A stretch of DNA of 35,981 nucleotides from an uncultured Porphyromonadaceae bacterium. GTDB taxonomy: Bacteria > Bacteroidota > Bacteroidia > Bacteroidales > Muribaculaceae. Where the stretch lies: the NCBI GenBank assembly GCA_947176285.1, contig CAMWQF010000002.1:1-35981 (forward strand), given 5' to 3'. The position numbers and the translations under genes are program-made. This document shows, one piece after another, positions 25,808 to 34,455 of this stretch. Positions within the stretch are counted from its first letter, which is position 1. Each line of letters begins with the position of its first letter. Under the pieces are notes generated by a model. The model made no database searches and was not told the origin of the DNA. It worked only from the letters and a program-made list of their open reading frames with translations.

Positions 25808-25839
25808 CAAATTTAGCAACAAAATCTCATTTCAGCAAA
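25808..25839 (-). promoter_or_regulatory. Consensus promoter of the PL11 lyase gene
   Basis: The minus strand has TTTG (25839-25836), 20 bp, then TAAATTTG (25815-25808). Both boxes match the Bacteroidota consensus. The expected start near 25802 gives a short leader of about 18 nt. Confidence 0.72.
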
Positions 25840-26016
25840 CATATCCTCAAAAATACAGCAAAAAACTCTTAAGAAAGAAAATTTAACTGTACTATCCCTA
25901 AATTTTTGAATTTCATAATATAAAAAAGTAACTAACCGGACGTAAACTTAGAATTTGCATAATCTTTCGCCTCAAGAGTTGATTATATGATTTTGATGTA
26001 GGATTTTCCCCTATTA

Positions 26017-26048
26017 TTTCTATATATCGTTTTTTTTTCTTAATTTTG
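26017..26048 (+). promoter_or_regulatory. Promoter of the polysaccharide cluster
   Basis: TTTC (26017-26020, one change from TTTG), 20 bp, then TAATTTTG (26041-26048). It is the only full -7 box between the PL11 gene and the pyruvyl transferase. A start near 26054 would give a leader of about 180 nt, longer than elsewhere in the window. The rest of the 25840-26016 stretch is AT-rich and shows nothing else. Confidence 0.6.
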
Positions 26049-26082
26049 CATTTCAATTACAATACAATAGGACACCGGTAGA

Positions 26083-26104
26083 CCTTTTGTCATCACAAAG
26101 GGAA
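26083..26104 (+). promoter_or_regulatory. Hairpin in the polysaccharide operon leader
   Basis: CCTTTTGTCATCACAAAGGG can fold as CCTTT-GT paired with AC-AAAGG around a short loop, with one bulged T. It lies about 30 nt after the predicted start site. No T-run follows, so it is not an obvious terminator. It might be an antitermination or stability element, which is inference. Confidence 0.3.
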
Positions 26105-26235
26105 GAATAAATATGTGCATAATTTATCCTAAAATTCACATATACTTCCACTCAAATCACTTGAATATTAATATATTACCATAGAAAAACTCCATTCCAT
26201 TGTCGAAAGTCTAATACAAAATCGACCCTCTGTAA

Positions 26236-27276
26236 ATGAAAATTGGAATAGTCACTATATTCAACGTGCCCAACTATGGAGCGATGCTTCAATGCTGGTC
26301 ACTGTGCAATGCAATCAAAAATCTTGGACACGAACCGATATTAATTTATATTCCTGTCACTCCCGGAGAAAAGACATTCTCCCACAAAGTCAGGGATATA
26401 CTGCAATACAAATTCAAACAGGATTTTGTCAAGCATAATCTTCCTTATACTGCAGATTTAACTACTGAAGTAGACGCATATTTAGTAGGAAGCGACCAAG
26501 TATGGAATCCGAACATTGTAGGAAGTCAATTGGATCAATTTTTAGTAAACTTTGCGCTCAAGGACAAACCCATCGCTTCATTTGCATCGTCGTTTGGATT
26601 AGAAAAATGGCCTTTGCCGGACAAGATTGAATCCACAAGAAACTATCTTTCAAGATTCAAGATTATATCAGTAAGAGAAAAAAGTGGAGTTGACTTGTTG
26701 AAAAACACTTTTGATCTTAATGCGGAAGAAGTGTTAGACCCTTGTTTTCTGACCGACGATTATTCGTCTCTCTTTTCTCCGGATGAAAACCCTTCTGATG
26801 TAGTATTTTTCCGTCTCAGGCCATGGAAAGATATGCTATATAAGGAAGTGGAAGAAGAGGCTAATAAAAGAGGGTTAAGCTTCTTTAATGTGTCTGCACA
26901 TAGTTTTATTCCACATTTGAATAGAACCATCCGAGGATACAATGAAAAGTATTATTCTGTCTCGACATGGCTAAAAAAGATTTCTTCAGCCAAATATGTA
27001 ATTACAGACTCTTTTCATGGATTGGTATTCTCTTTGATTTTCAAACGTCAATTTGCCGTAATCAATTCAAAACCGGAAGCAATCACCCGAATGGAATCAT
27101 TACTATCCAAATTTGGATTGCAACGCCGGATTGTGAAGAATTCAGAGGATGCTTTTAATCTGATCTCCAATGAACACATTGATTATGATTCTATCGGTCC
27201 GAAATTGGATATGCTTAAAGATAAAAGTCGGGGGAAATTAAAGGATATTATCGGATTATTCTGTAAATCCAAATGA
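26236..27276 (+). CDS. Polysaccharide pyruvyl transferase family protein
   Basis: Members of this family (CsaB/WcaK-like, PF04230) transfer pyruvate from phosphoenolpyruvate onto a sugar, forming a ketal that adds negative charge to the glycan. The N terminus, IVTIFNVPNYGAMLQCWSL, is the family's first motif. YLVGSDQVWNP (about 87-97) and VITDSFHGLVFSLIF (about 255-269) are the other two hallmark motifs. At 346 residues the length is normal. There is no signal peptide, so it acts in the cytoplasm on lipid-linked repeat units or nucleotide sugars. It is the first gene of the cluster, after a long leader. Confidence 0.88.
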   Translation: MKIGIVTIFNVPNYGAMLQCWSLCNAIKNLGHEPILIYIPVTPGEKTFSHKVRDILQYKFKQDFVKHNLPYTADLTTEVDAYLVGSDQVWNPNIVGSQLDQFLVNFALKDKPIASFASSFGLEKWPLPDKIESTRNYLSRFKIISVREKSGVDLLKNTFDLNAEEVLDPCFLTDDYSSLFSPDENPSDVVFFRLRPWKDMLYKEVEEEANKRGLSFFNVSAHSFIPHLNRTIRGYNEKYYSVSTWLKKISSAKYVITDSFHGLVFSLIFKRQFAVINSKPEAITRMESLLSKFGLQRRIVKNSEDAFNLISNEHIDYDSIGPKLDMLKDKSRGKLKDIIGLFCKSK

Positions 27277-27318
27277 TCGGGTTAAGGGCAAGTGTGCAAT
27301 ACACAAAAATCAGCATTT

Positions 27319-28866
27319 ATGTCAGCCGCAGACAATAAAAGAATCCTAAAAAACACAATGTTCTTGTATATCAGGATGATACTCGTAATGGGCGTCACTT
27401 TATATACATCAAGAATCATACTCGAATCATTAGGGTTCAAAGAATATGGCTTATATAATGTCATTGGAGGATTTGTTGCGCTATTTTCAGCACTGACAGG
27501 CTCACTGTCAGCCGCCATCAGCCGATATATCACTTACGAATTAGGTACAGGCAACTTTAAGAGGCTTAAAAATATATTTTCCAGTGCACTTTTTATCCAA
27601 TTATCTTTTTGTGGCGTAATAATTATCCTAAGCGCCACTATAGGGGTGTGGTTTATTGCCAACAAGATGGAGATACCAAGCGGAAGTTATACCTCAGCCT
27701 ATTGGATATTCGCTTTTTCGATTGCTTCTTTTTGCATGACCCTATTGAGCGTACCTTATAATGCTACTATAATAGCACATGAGAAGATGTCAACCTTTTC
27801 TTTCGTCAGCATCATCGAGGTCACATTAAAATTAGGAATCGCTTTCTCCATCAACCTCTTCACACACGATAAAGTGATATACTATGCCCTTATGGTTTTC
27901 CTTGTGTCCGTCACAATTCAGTTGATATATATGATCTATTGCTGGAGCCGTTTTGAAGAATGCCGTTGTTGGCCAAAATATAATACCACATTATTTAAAG
28001 AGATTGGGAATTTTGCCGGATGGAATATCATAGGGGCAGCCTCTGCCGTTTTAAGAACCCAGGGCAACAATGTCTTGCTTAATTTATTCTATGGGACAGT
28101 TGTGAATGCTGCTTATGCCATTAGCATGCAAGTATCTAATGCCGTCACACAATTGAGCAATAATTTCATGATGGCAGTTAATCCTCAAATCACAAAATTA
28201 TACGCCACCGGGAATGATGATGAAATGCTGAAGCTAATCAACAGAAGCGCAAAAATGGCCTTTTTCCTATGTTGGCTTCTTGCGAGTATAATTATCTTGA
28301 ACACTGACTGTATCCTAAAAATTTGGCTAAACAATACTCCTGAATACACCGGTTTGCTTGTAAAGTTAGTCCTCATTTTAATATTAAGCGAATCTATCTC
28401 ACATCCATTGGTGACGGCTATGCTTGCCACCGGCGACATCAGGGATTATCAAATAATAGTAGGAGGCCTGCAAATGCTTAATCTTCCTCTGTCTTATTTG
28501 GCACTGAAAGCCGGATGTAAGCCACCAAGCGTCTTAATAATAGCCATTGTTATTTCTCAATTATGCCTGTGTGCACGCTTAATAATGCTTTCAAAGATGA
28601 TTAAAATAAAAATAGCGGTTTACTTGAAAGATGTATATCTACGATGCATTCTCGTAGTGATGACATCTTCCATACTTCCGGCACTCATAAAGATATATTA
28701 TCCCGAAGAAAGTTTCTCAATTTTAATAGCGGAAAGCAGTTTTTACATTGCTTGCAGCCTATTGGCGATTTTTTCATTTGGCTTCAACAGAAATGAGAGA
28801 GAATTCATTATTCAACATTTATCACAATTTAAGGCAAAACTGATTAACAATCACAGAAGCAGATAG
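27319..28866 (+). CDS. Wzx-type lipid-linked oligosaccharide flippase
   Basis: This is a 515-residue polytopic protein of the MATE/MOP polysaccharide-transport superfamily. It would flip undecaprenyl-linked repeat units across the inner membrane. About 12-14 hydrophobic helices can be counted from residue 10 to the end. RMILVMGVTLYTSRIILESL and FKEYGLYNVIGGFVALFSAL are typical of the Bacteroidota branch. I chose ATG 27319, because MSAADNKRILKNTMFLYIRM matches the usual N terminus. The longer reading would need a GTG nine codons upstream. It lies 42 nt after the pyruvyl transferase gene. Confidence 0.86.
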   Translation: MSAADNKRILKNTMFLYIRMILVMGVTLYTSRIILESLGFKEYGLYNVIGGFVALFSALTGSLSAAISRYITYELGTGNFKRLKNIFSSALFIQLSFCGVIIILSATIGVWFIANKMEIPSGSYTSAYWIFAFSIASFCMTLLSVPYNATIIAHEKMSTFSFVSIIEVTLKLGIAFSINLFTHDKVIYYALMVFLVSVTIQLIYMIYCWSRFEECRCWPKYNTTLFKEIGNFAGWNIIGAASAVLRTQGNNVLLNLFYGTVVNAAYAISMQVSNAVTQLSNNFMMAVNPQITKLYATGNDDEMLKLINRSAKMAFFLCWLLASIIILNTDCILKIWLNNTPEYTGLLVKLVLILILSESISHPLVTAMLATGDIRDYQIIVGGLQMLNLPLSYLALKAGCKPPSVLIIAIVISQLCLCARLIMLSKMIKIKIAVYLKDVYLRCILVVMTSSILPALIKIYYPEESFSILIAESSFYIACSLLAIFSFGFNRNEREFIIQHLSQFKAKLINNHRSR

Positions 28867-28981
28867 ATTATCAAATAATTAAATTATTCATTTCTCATGA
28901 TTATAAGGCCACGTTAAGATCCATTCTATAGTATAGAAGTTCTTAGTCGGTTATTAAAAAATTCTAAAGACTTAGACACAT
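28867..28981 (+). other. 115-nt gap with a short palindrome
   Basis: TTCTATA-G-TATAGAA (28924-28938) is a perfect 7-bp palindrome. I see no TAnnTTTG box and no T-run, so neither a promoter nor a terminator is supported. The stretch is otherwise AT-rich and non-coding. Confidence 0.35.
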
Positions 28982-30178
28982 ATGTGGACTATATTTAAAC
29001 TGACAAATTTATTCTACATTTTAGTTTCAGCATATATTTGGATTACAGCTGAAATACCATTAGGCCCGTTGCTGATGGCACTCAATGTGCTCTTGCTGTT
29101 TTTTCTCAGTTTCTTGCCGATCGAAATCAAATTGGATTCACGCACAGGCTTTATCTTGCTGGCTCTTGTAGGACTTGTAGCCTGGAGCACTTATATTGGA
29201 GGCATCGGGCTTGGATTCGTGACGTTTGCCATGTATCTTCCTGCGGTCTTTCTTGTCCAACTGCCCCAAGATTATCAAATAGATCTGCTAAAATATGTCA
29301 CCAAATGGTTTGCAATTCTCCTTATACCGGCATTGCTAATATATTGGGTCACTCTCGTAATCCCACTCCCGGACTTCGGGCTCTATAATCACCCACCTTA
29401 CAAACCTTTTATGAATTATATCTTCTATCTTAAGACCACATTTGACTATGGCACATTTGTACGCTTCAATGCATTCTTTCTCGAGCCGGGACACCTTGCC
29501 ATGCCTTGTGAGTTTCTTCTGATAGCAAACAGATTTGATTTTAAGAAATGCCCATGGCTTTGGATCATTATTGTGGCTATAGGATTCTCGTTTTCTCTTG
29601 CCGGCTATCTCATTACCTTCACAGCATTTGTGCTTATGAAAGTCAATACTATCGCGAAGGGAATTGGCGTTGCTGCTCTTATCGCGGCACTGATCGTGGG
29701 TCTCCAAAGTCTTTCAGGAGGCAATAATGCTGTCAATGAACTGATCATCGAACGTCTTCAGTATGATGAGAGCAAAGGCATCAAAGGCAACAACAGATAT
29801 TTTGACAACACCGATTTTGAATTTGATAAATCTCTGAAAAATGGTGATTTCTGGGCTGGGGTCAGGACAAAAGCAAATATGGACTTAATTGGAGGTTCCG
29901 GATTTAAAATCTATATCTTGCAATATGGACTGATTGGAGTCCTTTTAGTGTTGGCTTTCTACATCTCTTTGATTCCTCCAAATCCCAATTGGAAGTTTAC
30001 CTTGACATTTTTCTTCCTTATTGCATTATGTTTTATGCAGAATGCTTATCCCGGATGGTATTCTTGGCTGCTTCCATATATATTGGGATTAGACATCTAC
30101 AGCCGCAAAGGTTTGTCAGACGATCAATATCAGTCTTCTCAATCCCTCCCCACTCCGGAAGCAGAAAATGAAATGTAG
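28982..30178 (+). CDS. Wzy-type O-antigen/capsule polymerase candidate
   Basis: This is a 398-residue polytopic membrane protein with about 10-12 helices. A long loop near residues 145-170 carries the RFNAFFLEPGHLAM motif, reminiscent of the EpsG/Wzy family (F-x-EP). A second hydrophilic loop lies at about 250-305. Wzy proteins join repeat units in the periplasm. They share little sequence, so the call depends on topology and on the flippase gene directly upstream. The C terminus (SSQSLPTPEAENEM) is a short polar tail. The GT4 gene begins 16 nt later. A WaaL-type ligase is the main alternative. Confidence 0.72.
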   Translation: MWTIFKLTNLFYILVSAYIWITAEIPLGPLLMALNVLLLFFLSFLPIEIKLDSRTGFILLALVGLVAWSTYIGGIGLGFVTFAMYLPAVFLVQLPQDYQIDLLKYVTKWFAILLIPALLIYWVTLVIPLPDFGLYNHPPYKPFMNYIFYLKTTFDYGTFVRFNAFFLEPGHLAMPCEFLLIANRFDFKKCPWLWIIIVAIGFSFSLAGYLITFTAFVLMKVNTIAKGIGVAALIAALIVGLQSLSGGNNAVNELIIERLQYDESKGIKGNNRYFDNTDFEFDKSLKNGDFWAGVRTKANMDLIGGSGFKIYILQYGLIGVLLVLAFYISLIPPNPNWKFTLTFFFLIALCFMQNAYPGWYSWLLPYILGLDIYSRKGLSDDQYQSSQSLPTPEAENEM

Positions 30179-30194
30179 CGCAAACCATTAGAGC

Positions 30195-31379
30195 ATGAAA
30201 GTATTATATATAGCCAGCGGCACCGGAATAGCAGGAGGAGCCACAAAGAGTTTTATTTCCATGATTTGTCAGGCACAGAATCATGGAATAGAATTTGAAG
30301 TGGTGTGTCCGAATGAAAATGGCCTCACTCAATGGCTGCGCGATCGGGATATTAAGGTCCACGTGGTTCATTTCAGGCATGTGCGGCTTCCCTATTTCAA
30401 CACGCTGTCAGAAAAAATAAAATGGCTTCCTCGGCTTGTTCATGACTTCTGGATTAATTTCAGAGCACGTTCGGGCGTAAAACGAATTGCTAAAGAATTT
30501 TCCCCCGACTTAGTGCATGAAAACTCCTCGGTCATAAATGTGGGATATTATGCATCTAAGGCCATTGGTGTGCCCGACATCGTGCATATTCGCGAATATG
30601 GATATTTAGATTTCCGTCTAATCTTGCCGGGACGTAAGAGCAGACTCAAGAGTCCGCACGTTTCTTCGATTTCTATCACTAAGGATATCCAAAGACATCT
30701 ACATCAAGATTCTAAAGACAATGCCATTCAGATTTATGATGGAATTGTCCGTTCTTCCGATTTCTGGATAAATGAAGATAAGCAGAGATGGTTTCTTTAT
30801 GCAGGACGCATTGAGCCCGCAAAAGGGATTGAAGACCTTCTTCATGCATATGTGGAGTACGCAAAATCTGTCGACAATCCTATACCTCTCTATGTTTGTG
30901 GAGGATGCGATGACCCCGCTTATCTTGAAAGCATGAAGTCAATAGCAGTTCAAGGTGGAGTAGATTCGAAAGTCGTATGGCTCGGAGAGAGGGCTGATGT
31001 CGCTGACTTTATGTATAATGCCGCAGCCACAATCATACCGTCAAGATTTGAAGGACTGGGGAGAGTCATGCCTGAAGCAATGGCAAATGGTTCGCTATGC
31101 GTAGCAAGATACACAGGTGGCACTAAAGAGCAACTTGACAATGGACTCGAATTCACCGGAGCTCCTATAGCCATTGCTTATGAAGAAAAATCACAGTTGA
31201 TTGAAGCCCTCGTCAATATCACCGAGATCTTTGACAACGGAGGGGCGTTTGTGCCAGGCAGTGAATTCAGGAATATGATCAATAGAGCGCAATCTTCTGT
31301 GAAGGAATTTTTTTCAGAAGAAAGTTTCGGCAATAAGATTATAAACTACTATAATAAGATTCTGGGCGATAAAAAATAG
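30195..31379 (+). CDS. GT4-family glycosyltransferase (first)
   Basis: This is a GT-B fold retaining glycosyltransferase. The N-terminal domain opens with VLYIASGTGIAGGATKSFI, a nucleotide-sugar-side glycine-rich loop. The C-terminal domain has FLYAGRIEPAKGIEDLL and the EX7E motif in RFEGLGRVMPEAMANG (both Glu present). At 394 residues it is of usual size. Donor and acceptor sugars cannot be read from the sequence. It lies 16 nt after the polymerase and 35 nt before the WbsX-like gene. Confidence 0.85.
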   Translation: MKVLYIASGTGIAGGATKSFISMICQAQNHGIEFEVVCPNENGLTQWLRDRDIKVHVVHFRHVRLPYFNTLSEKIKWLPRLVHDFWINFRARSGVKRIAKEFSPDLVHENSSVINVGYYASKAIGVPDIVHIREYGYLDFRLILPGRKSRLKSPHVSSISITKDIQRHLHQDSKDNAIQIYDGIVRSSDFWINEDKQRWFLYAGRIEPAKGIEDLLHAYVEYAKSVDNPIPLYVCGGCDDPAYLESMKSIAVQGGVDSKVVWLGERADVADFMYNAAATIIPSRFEGLGRVMPEAMANGSLCVARYTGGTKEQLDNGLEFTGAPIAIAYEEKSQLIEALVNITEIFDNGGAFVPGSEFRNMINRAQSSVKEFFSEESFGNKIINYYNKILGDKK

Positions 31380-31414
31380 ATGGACTTCTTATCGCAACAA
31401 ATGATAAAGACAAT

Positions 31415-32527
31415 ATGACACCTAAGATAATTGCCTTCTATCTTCCTCAATATCATCCTACGCAGCACAACAATGACTGGTGGGGTCCGGGATTTACAGA
31501 ATGGACCAATGTAGCCAAAGCTCGCCCTCTTTACAAAGGGCACTATCAGCCAAAGATTCCTGCCGACCTTGGATTTTATGATCTCAGACTTCCCGAAACC
31601 CGTGAAGCCCAGGCAAAACTTGCTAAAGATTATGGAATCGATGGATTTTGCTATTATCACTATTGGTTTGGAAATGGCAAGCGCGAACTGGAACGCCCAT
31701 TCAATGAGGTTTTGAATAGTGGCAAACCGGATTTCCCATTTATGCTATGCTGGGCAAACGAAAGTTGGACAGCAAAATTCTGGAATCCGGATGGCTCTAA
31801 GATCGACCGGAAGGTTCTCGTGGAGCAAACCTATTCCGATGATGACATCGACCGGCACTTCATGGAGCTTCTTCCCGCATTTCTTGACAAAAGATATATA
31901 AGAATCGAGGGAAAACCCGCTTTCATGATTTATAAGCCCTTGATGCTTCCTGATGCTCAGGCTTTTATCAGAAGATGGCAATGTCTCGCAAAGGAAAATG
32001 GACTTGATGGAATATATTTCTTATGCCAGCTTCAGATGGACATTACCGATGAAGTCATTCATCGTCTGCTCAAGGAAGGGTTTGATGCCGTAAACACATG
32101 CCGACTTTTCGACATTTGGGTTAGCCGACGCACAAAAGGACAACTGATTACAAGAGCTTTCGATAGATTTATCCGACGTATTCCGGGAATTCGGGAATAC
32201 TCGGAAATGTATCCTAAATTTTTATGCGATATTGATCTGTCTGAAAATGTCGTGCCTACCCTAATACCTAACTGGGACCATACCCCGAGAAGTGGTGTGA
32301 CCGGCACCGTTCTGCATGGTGCCACCCCCGAACTTTTCAAAGCTCATTGTATAGAAGTATTGAGAGGGGTGTCTAAAAAAGAATCCAATCCTCTGGTCTT
32401 TTTAAAGTCTTGGAACGAATGGGGAGAAGGAAATTATGTAGAGCCTGATATTAAATTCGGGCATGGATTTTTGGAGGCAATTAAAGACGCAATTAAAGAA
32501 GTCGAAGACTCGACTCCTAATTTATAA
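31415..32527 (+). CDS. WbsX-like (GH99-like) polysaccharide biosynthesis protein
   Basis: These 370 residues match the WbsX/glycoside hydrolase 99-like family found in O-antigen and capsule loci. The conserved opening is IIAFYLPQYHPTQHNNDWWG, then GFTEWTNVAKA. IDGFCYYHYWFGNGKRELERP and FMLCWANESWTAKFW are further hallmarks, and FLKSWNEWGEGNYVEPD lies near the end. The fold is a TIM barrel related to endo-alpha-mannosidases. Whether it transfers or hydrolyses glycans is unresolved. There is no signal peptide, so a cytoplasmic role in repeat-unit synthesis is likely. The next GT4 starts 4 nt downstream. Confidence 0.83.
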   Translation: MTPKIIAFYLPQYHPTQHNNDWWGPGFTEWTNVAKARPLYKGHYQPKIPADLGFYDLRLPETREAQAKLAKDYGIDGFCYYHYWFGNGKRELERPFNEVLNSGKPDFPFMLCWANESWTAKFWNPDGSKIDRKVLVEQTYSDDDIDRHFMELLPAFLDKRYIRIEGKPAFMIYKPLMLPDAQAFIRRWQCLAKENGLDGIYFLCQLQMDITDEVIHRLLKEGFDAVNTCRLFDIWVSRRTKGQLITRAFDRFIRRIPGIREYSEMYPKFLCDIDLSENVVPTLIPNWDHTPRSGVTGTVLHGATPELFKAHCIEVLRGVSKKESNPLVFLKSWNEWGEGNYVEPDIKFGHGFLEAIKDAIKEVEDSTPNL

Positions 32528-32531
32528 CGAA

Positions 32532-33659
32532 ATGGAACAAGAAAATTCAACTGCAGAATCTAAAGGGAAAATTTTTCTTATTTCAAACATGTGGCCCGAC
32601 GAGGAAAGCCCCGGATATGGAAGTTTCGTAAAAAATCTTACCGATGGTTTTGTAAACAACGGTCTTGAAATCGTCAATAGGGCACTGATAATAGGCAGGC
32701 CCAGTTTGAAATTTGAAAAACTGAAAAGTTATTTCGGATTCTTCCGACAAATAATCAAAGGATTCTCTCACGGTGGATTTGATTTAATATATATACATTT
32801 CCCTAATCAAGCCATTCCTATTTTAAAGTTTTTATACCTATTTAAGCATCCTAAGCTTATCGTGAATTATCATGGAGAAGACTTGCTTTATGAAAAAAAG
32901 GGATATTTGGGCTTCCTTGGGAAAATGACTGATAAGTTTGTTAGCAAGAATGCTTTCAGGATAGTAGTGCCATCCGAATATTTTAAGAAGATCGTAGACG
33001 AAAGGGGTATTATAGATGCTCATAAGATCATCGTGTCTCCATCAGGAGGAATATCAGAAGATATATTTTATCCTTCCGAGTCTTTTATACCGAAAACATT
33101 CTCTAAAGAAAACCCGATGAGAATTGGCTATGTCGGCAGATTAGAACCGGGCAAAGGCATCTTCTCATTATTGAATGCCATTTCAGAATTAACATCTTCA
33201 GGATTTCCTTTTAAGGCTACGATAATTGGGTATGGAACTCTTGAACAAGACGTGAAAGACTTCGTCAAGATGGACAAATATTCCGGGAATGTGACCTATA
33301 TCCCACGAATGCCACAAAAGGATCTTGGAGAGGTATACCGCAATCTTGATTTGCTTATTTTCCCAAGCATTGCAGAAAGTTTGGGGTTGACAGGAATCGA
33401 GTCGATGGCATGTGGCACTCCAGTGATCGGATCTAACGCAAGGGGAATTGCTACATATTTGCGCGATGGATACAATGGTTTTCAAATTTCGCCTGAGCAT
33501 CCCTCTGAAATAGTGGAGAAAATCATGAAATATGCGGATTTGACACCTGAGCAGAAAATTAAGATGAGGGAAAACTGTATTTCCACCGGTCGGAAATATT
33601 ATAGCAAGCATGTTTGCGACGAATTAAGCCTTACCTTAAATTCCCTCATCAACGATTGA
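32532..33659 (+). CDS. GT4-family glycosyltransferase (second)
   Basis: This is a GT-B fold transferase of 375 residues. FLISNMWPDEESPGYGSFVK opens the N-terminal domain, and VNYHGEDLLY is an acceptor-side motif. IGYVGRLEPGKGIFSLLNAI begins the nucleotide-binding half. The EX7E motif is in AESLGLTGIESMACGTPVIG. I chose ATG 32532, 4 nt after the previous stop. An in-frame ATG at 32463 would read 22 codons inside the WbsX-like gene, which is unlikely. Donor sugar unknown. Confidence 0.85.
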   Translation: MEQENSTAESKGKIFLISNMWPDEESPGYGSFVKNLTDGFVNNGLEIVNRALIIGRPSLKFEKLKSYFGFFRQIIKGFSHGGFDLIYIHFPNQAIPILKFLYLFKHPKLIVNYHGEDLLYEKKGYLGFLGKMTDKFVSKNAFRIVVPSEYFKKIVDERGIIDAHKIIVSPSGGISEDIFYPSESFIPKTFSKENPMRIGYVGRLEPGKGIFSLLNAISELTSSGFPFKATIIGYGTLEQDVKDFVKMDKYSGNVTYIPRMPQKDLGEVYRNLDLLIFPSIAESLGLTGIESMACGTPVIGSNARGIATYLRDGYNGFQISPEHPSEIVEKIMKYADLTPEQKIKMRENCISTGRKYYSKHVCDELSLTLNSLIND

Positions 33660-33680
33660 CACACTCGCCAATAAAGATAA

Positions 33681-34295
33681 ATGAAAAAAGTATTCTTTCT
33701 GCTTGGCAGATTCTATAGCTATTTTTCTGCCGTCAAAAGTCAGGTTGACAAGATCAAGCGAGTGATATATGCCGGATATTGCTCTGCCAAATTAAAAAGA
33801 TTAGGACACGACACTGTTATTGAGCCATATTTATTGGGACTCGCCGGTGGAAAATATATTAGCATAGGCGATAATTGCTATATCGACAAAAGCGTGCAGA
33901 TTTCTGCGTGGGATTCATATTTCGACCAGAGGTTCTCCCCGGAAATAGTCATCGGCGACAATTGCGGAATTGGTGCTTATTCTCATCTTTCTGCCATAAA
34001 AGGAATATATATAGGCAATAATGTGAGAATGGGGAAAAGCATTCTTATCATCGACAATGCCCATGGAGCATCTGAAAGGGATTTGCTTGACATAAGCCCT
34101 CGCCAACGTCCTTTAGTGTCGAAAGGTCCGGTAGTGATAGAAGACAATGTATGGATTGGCGAAAAGGCATCCGTCATGCCGGGTGTCAGGATAGGAAGAG
34201 GGGCTATAATAGCGGCAAATTCTGTTGTCACCCACGATGTAGATCCCTATTCTGTAGTGGCAGGCAACCCTGCAAAGACTATCAAACGCTTATAA
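33681..34295 (+). CDS. Hexapeptide-repeat acyltransferase (WcaF/Maa-like)
   Basis: This is a left-handed beta-helix acyltransferase of 204 residues, probably O-acetylating the glycan or its precursor from acetyl-CoA. Hexapeptide repeats start near YISIGDNCYIDKSVQI and continue through IVIGDNCGIGAYSHL. VVIEDNVWIGEKASVMPGV, IGRGAIIAANSVV and the closing YSVVAGNPAKTIKRL are the standard family end. The likely catalytic His is in DNAHGAS. It sits 21 nt after the second GT4. Confidence 0.86.
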   Translation: MKKVFFLLGRFYSYFSAVKSQVDKIKRVIYAGYCSAKLKRLGHDTVIEPYLLGLAGGKYISIGDNCYIDKSVQISAWDSYFDQRFSPEIVIGDNCGIGAYSHLSAIKGIYIGNNVRMGKSILIIDNAHGASERDLLDISPRQRPLVSKGPVVIEDNVWIGEKASVMPGVRIGRGAIIAANSVVTHDVDPYSVVAGNPAKTIKRL

Positions 34296-34455
34296 TTATA
34301 TCATCTATCAGGAGTCTTCCGGGCGCAATTCAGATACAAAATGCAATAAGTGGCTCACTTATTCGTTATCATAATGGATAGGGTGAATTAATATCGAGAA
34401 ATAATGTTAATTCAAATTAACTATTTGCTTAATTAGAAGCCTGTAGAAAGATAAC
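34296..34455 (+). other. 160-nt gap with a 7-bp hairpin
   Basis: AATAAGT (34345-34351), loop GGCTC, ACTTATT (34357-34363) is a perfect stem but is not followed by T's. No TAnnTTTG box is seen before the next gene. This is the longest gap inside the cluster. It may be a junction between gene modules. Confidence 0.35.

Noticed and set aside
27292..27318. GTG start for the flippase
   Set aside because: ATG 27319 fits the family N terminus better.
32463..32531. Upstream ATG for the second GT4
   Set aside because: It would overlap the WbsX-like gene by 65 nt. The ATG 4 nt after that stop is the normal choice.
33198..33611. 137-codon minus-strand frame
   Set aside because: It is antisense to the second GT4 gene's donor-binding domain.
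34345..34363. Hairpin as a terminator inside the polysaccharide cluster
   Set aside because: No T-run follows it, and genes of the same pathway continue on the same strand.
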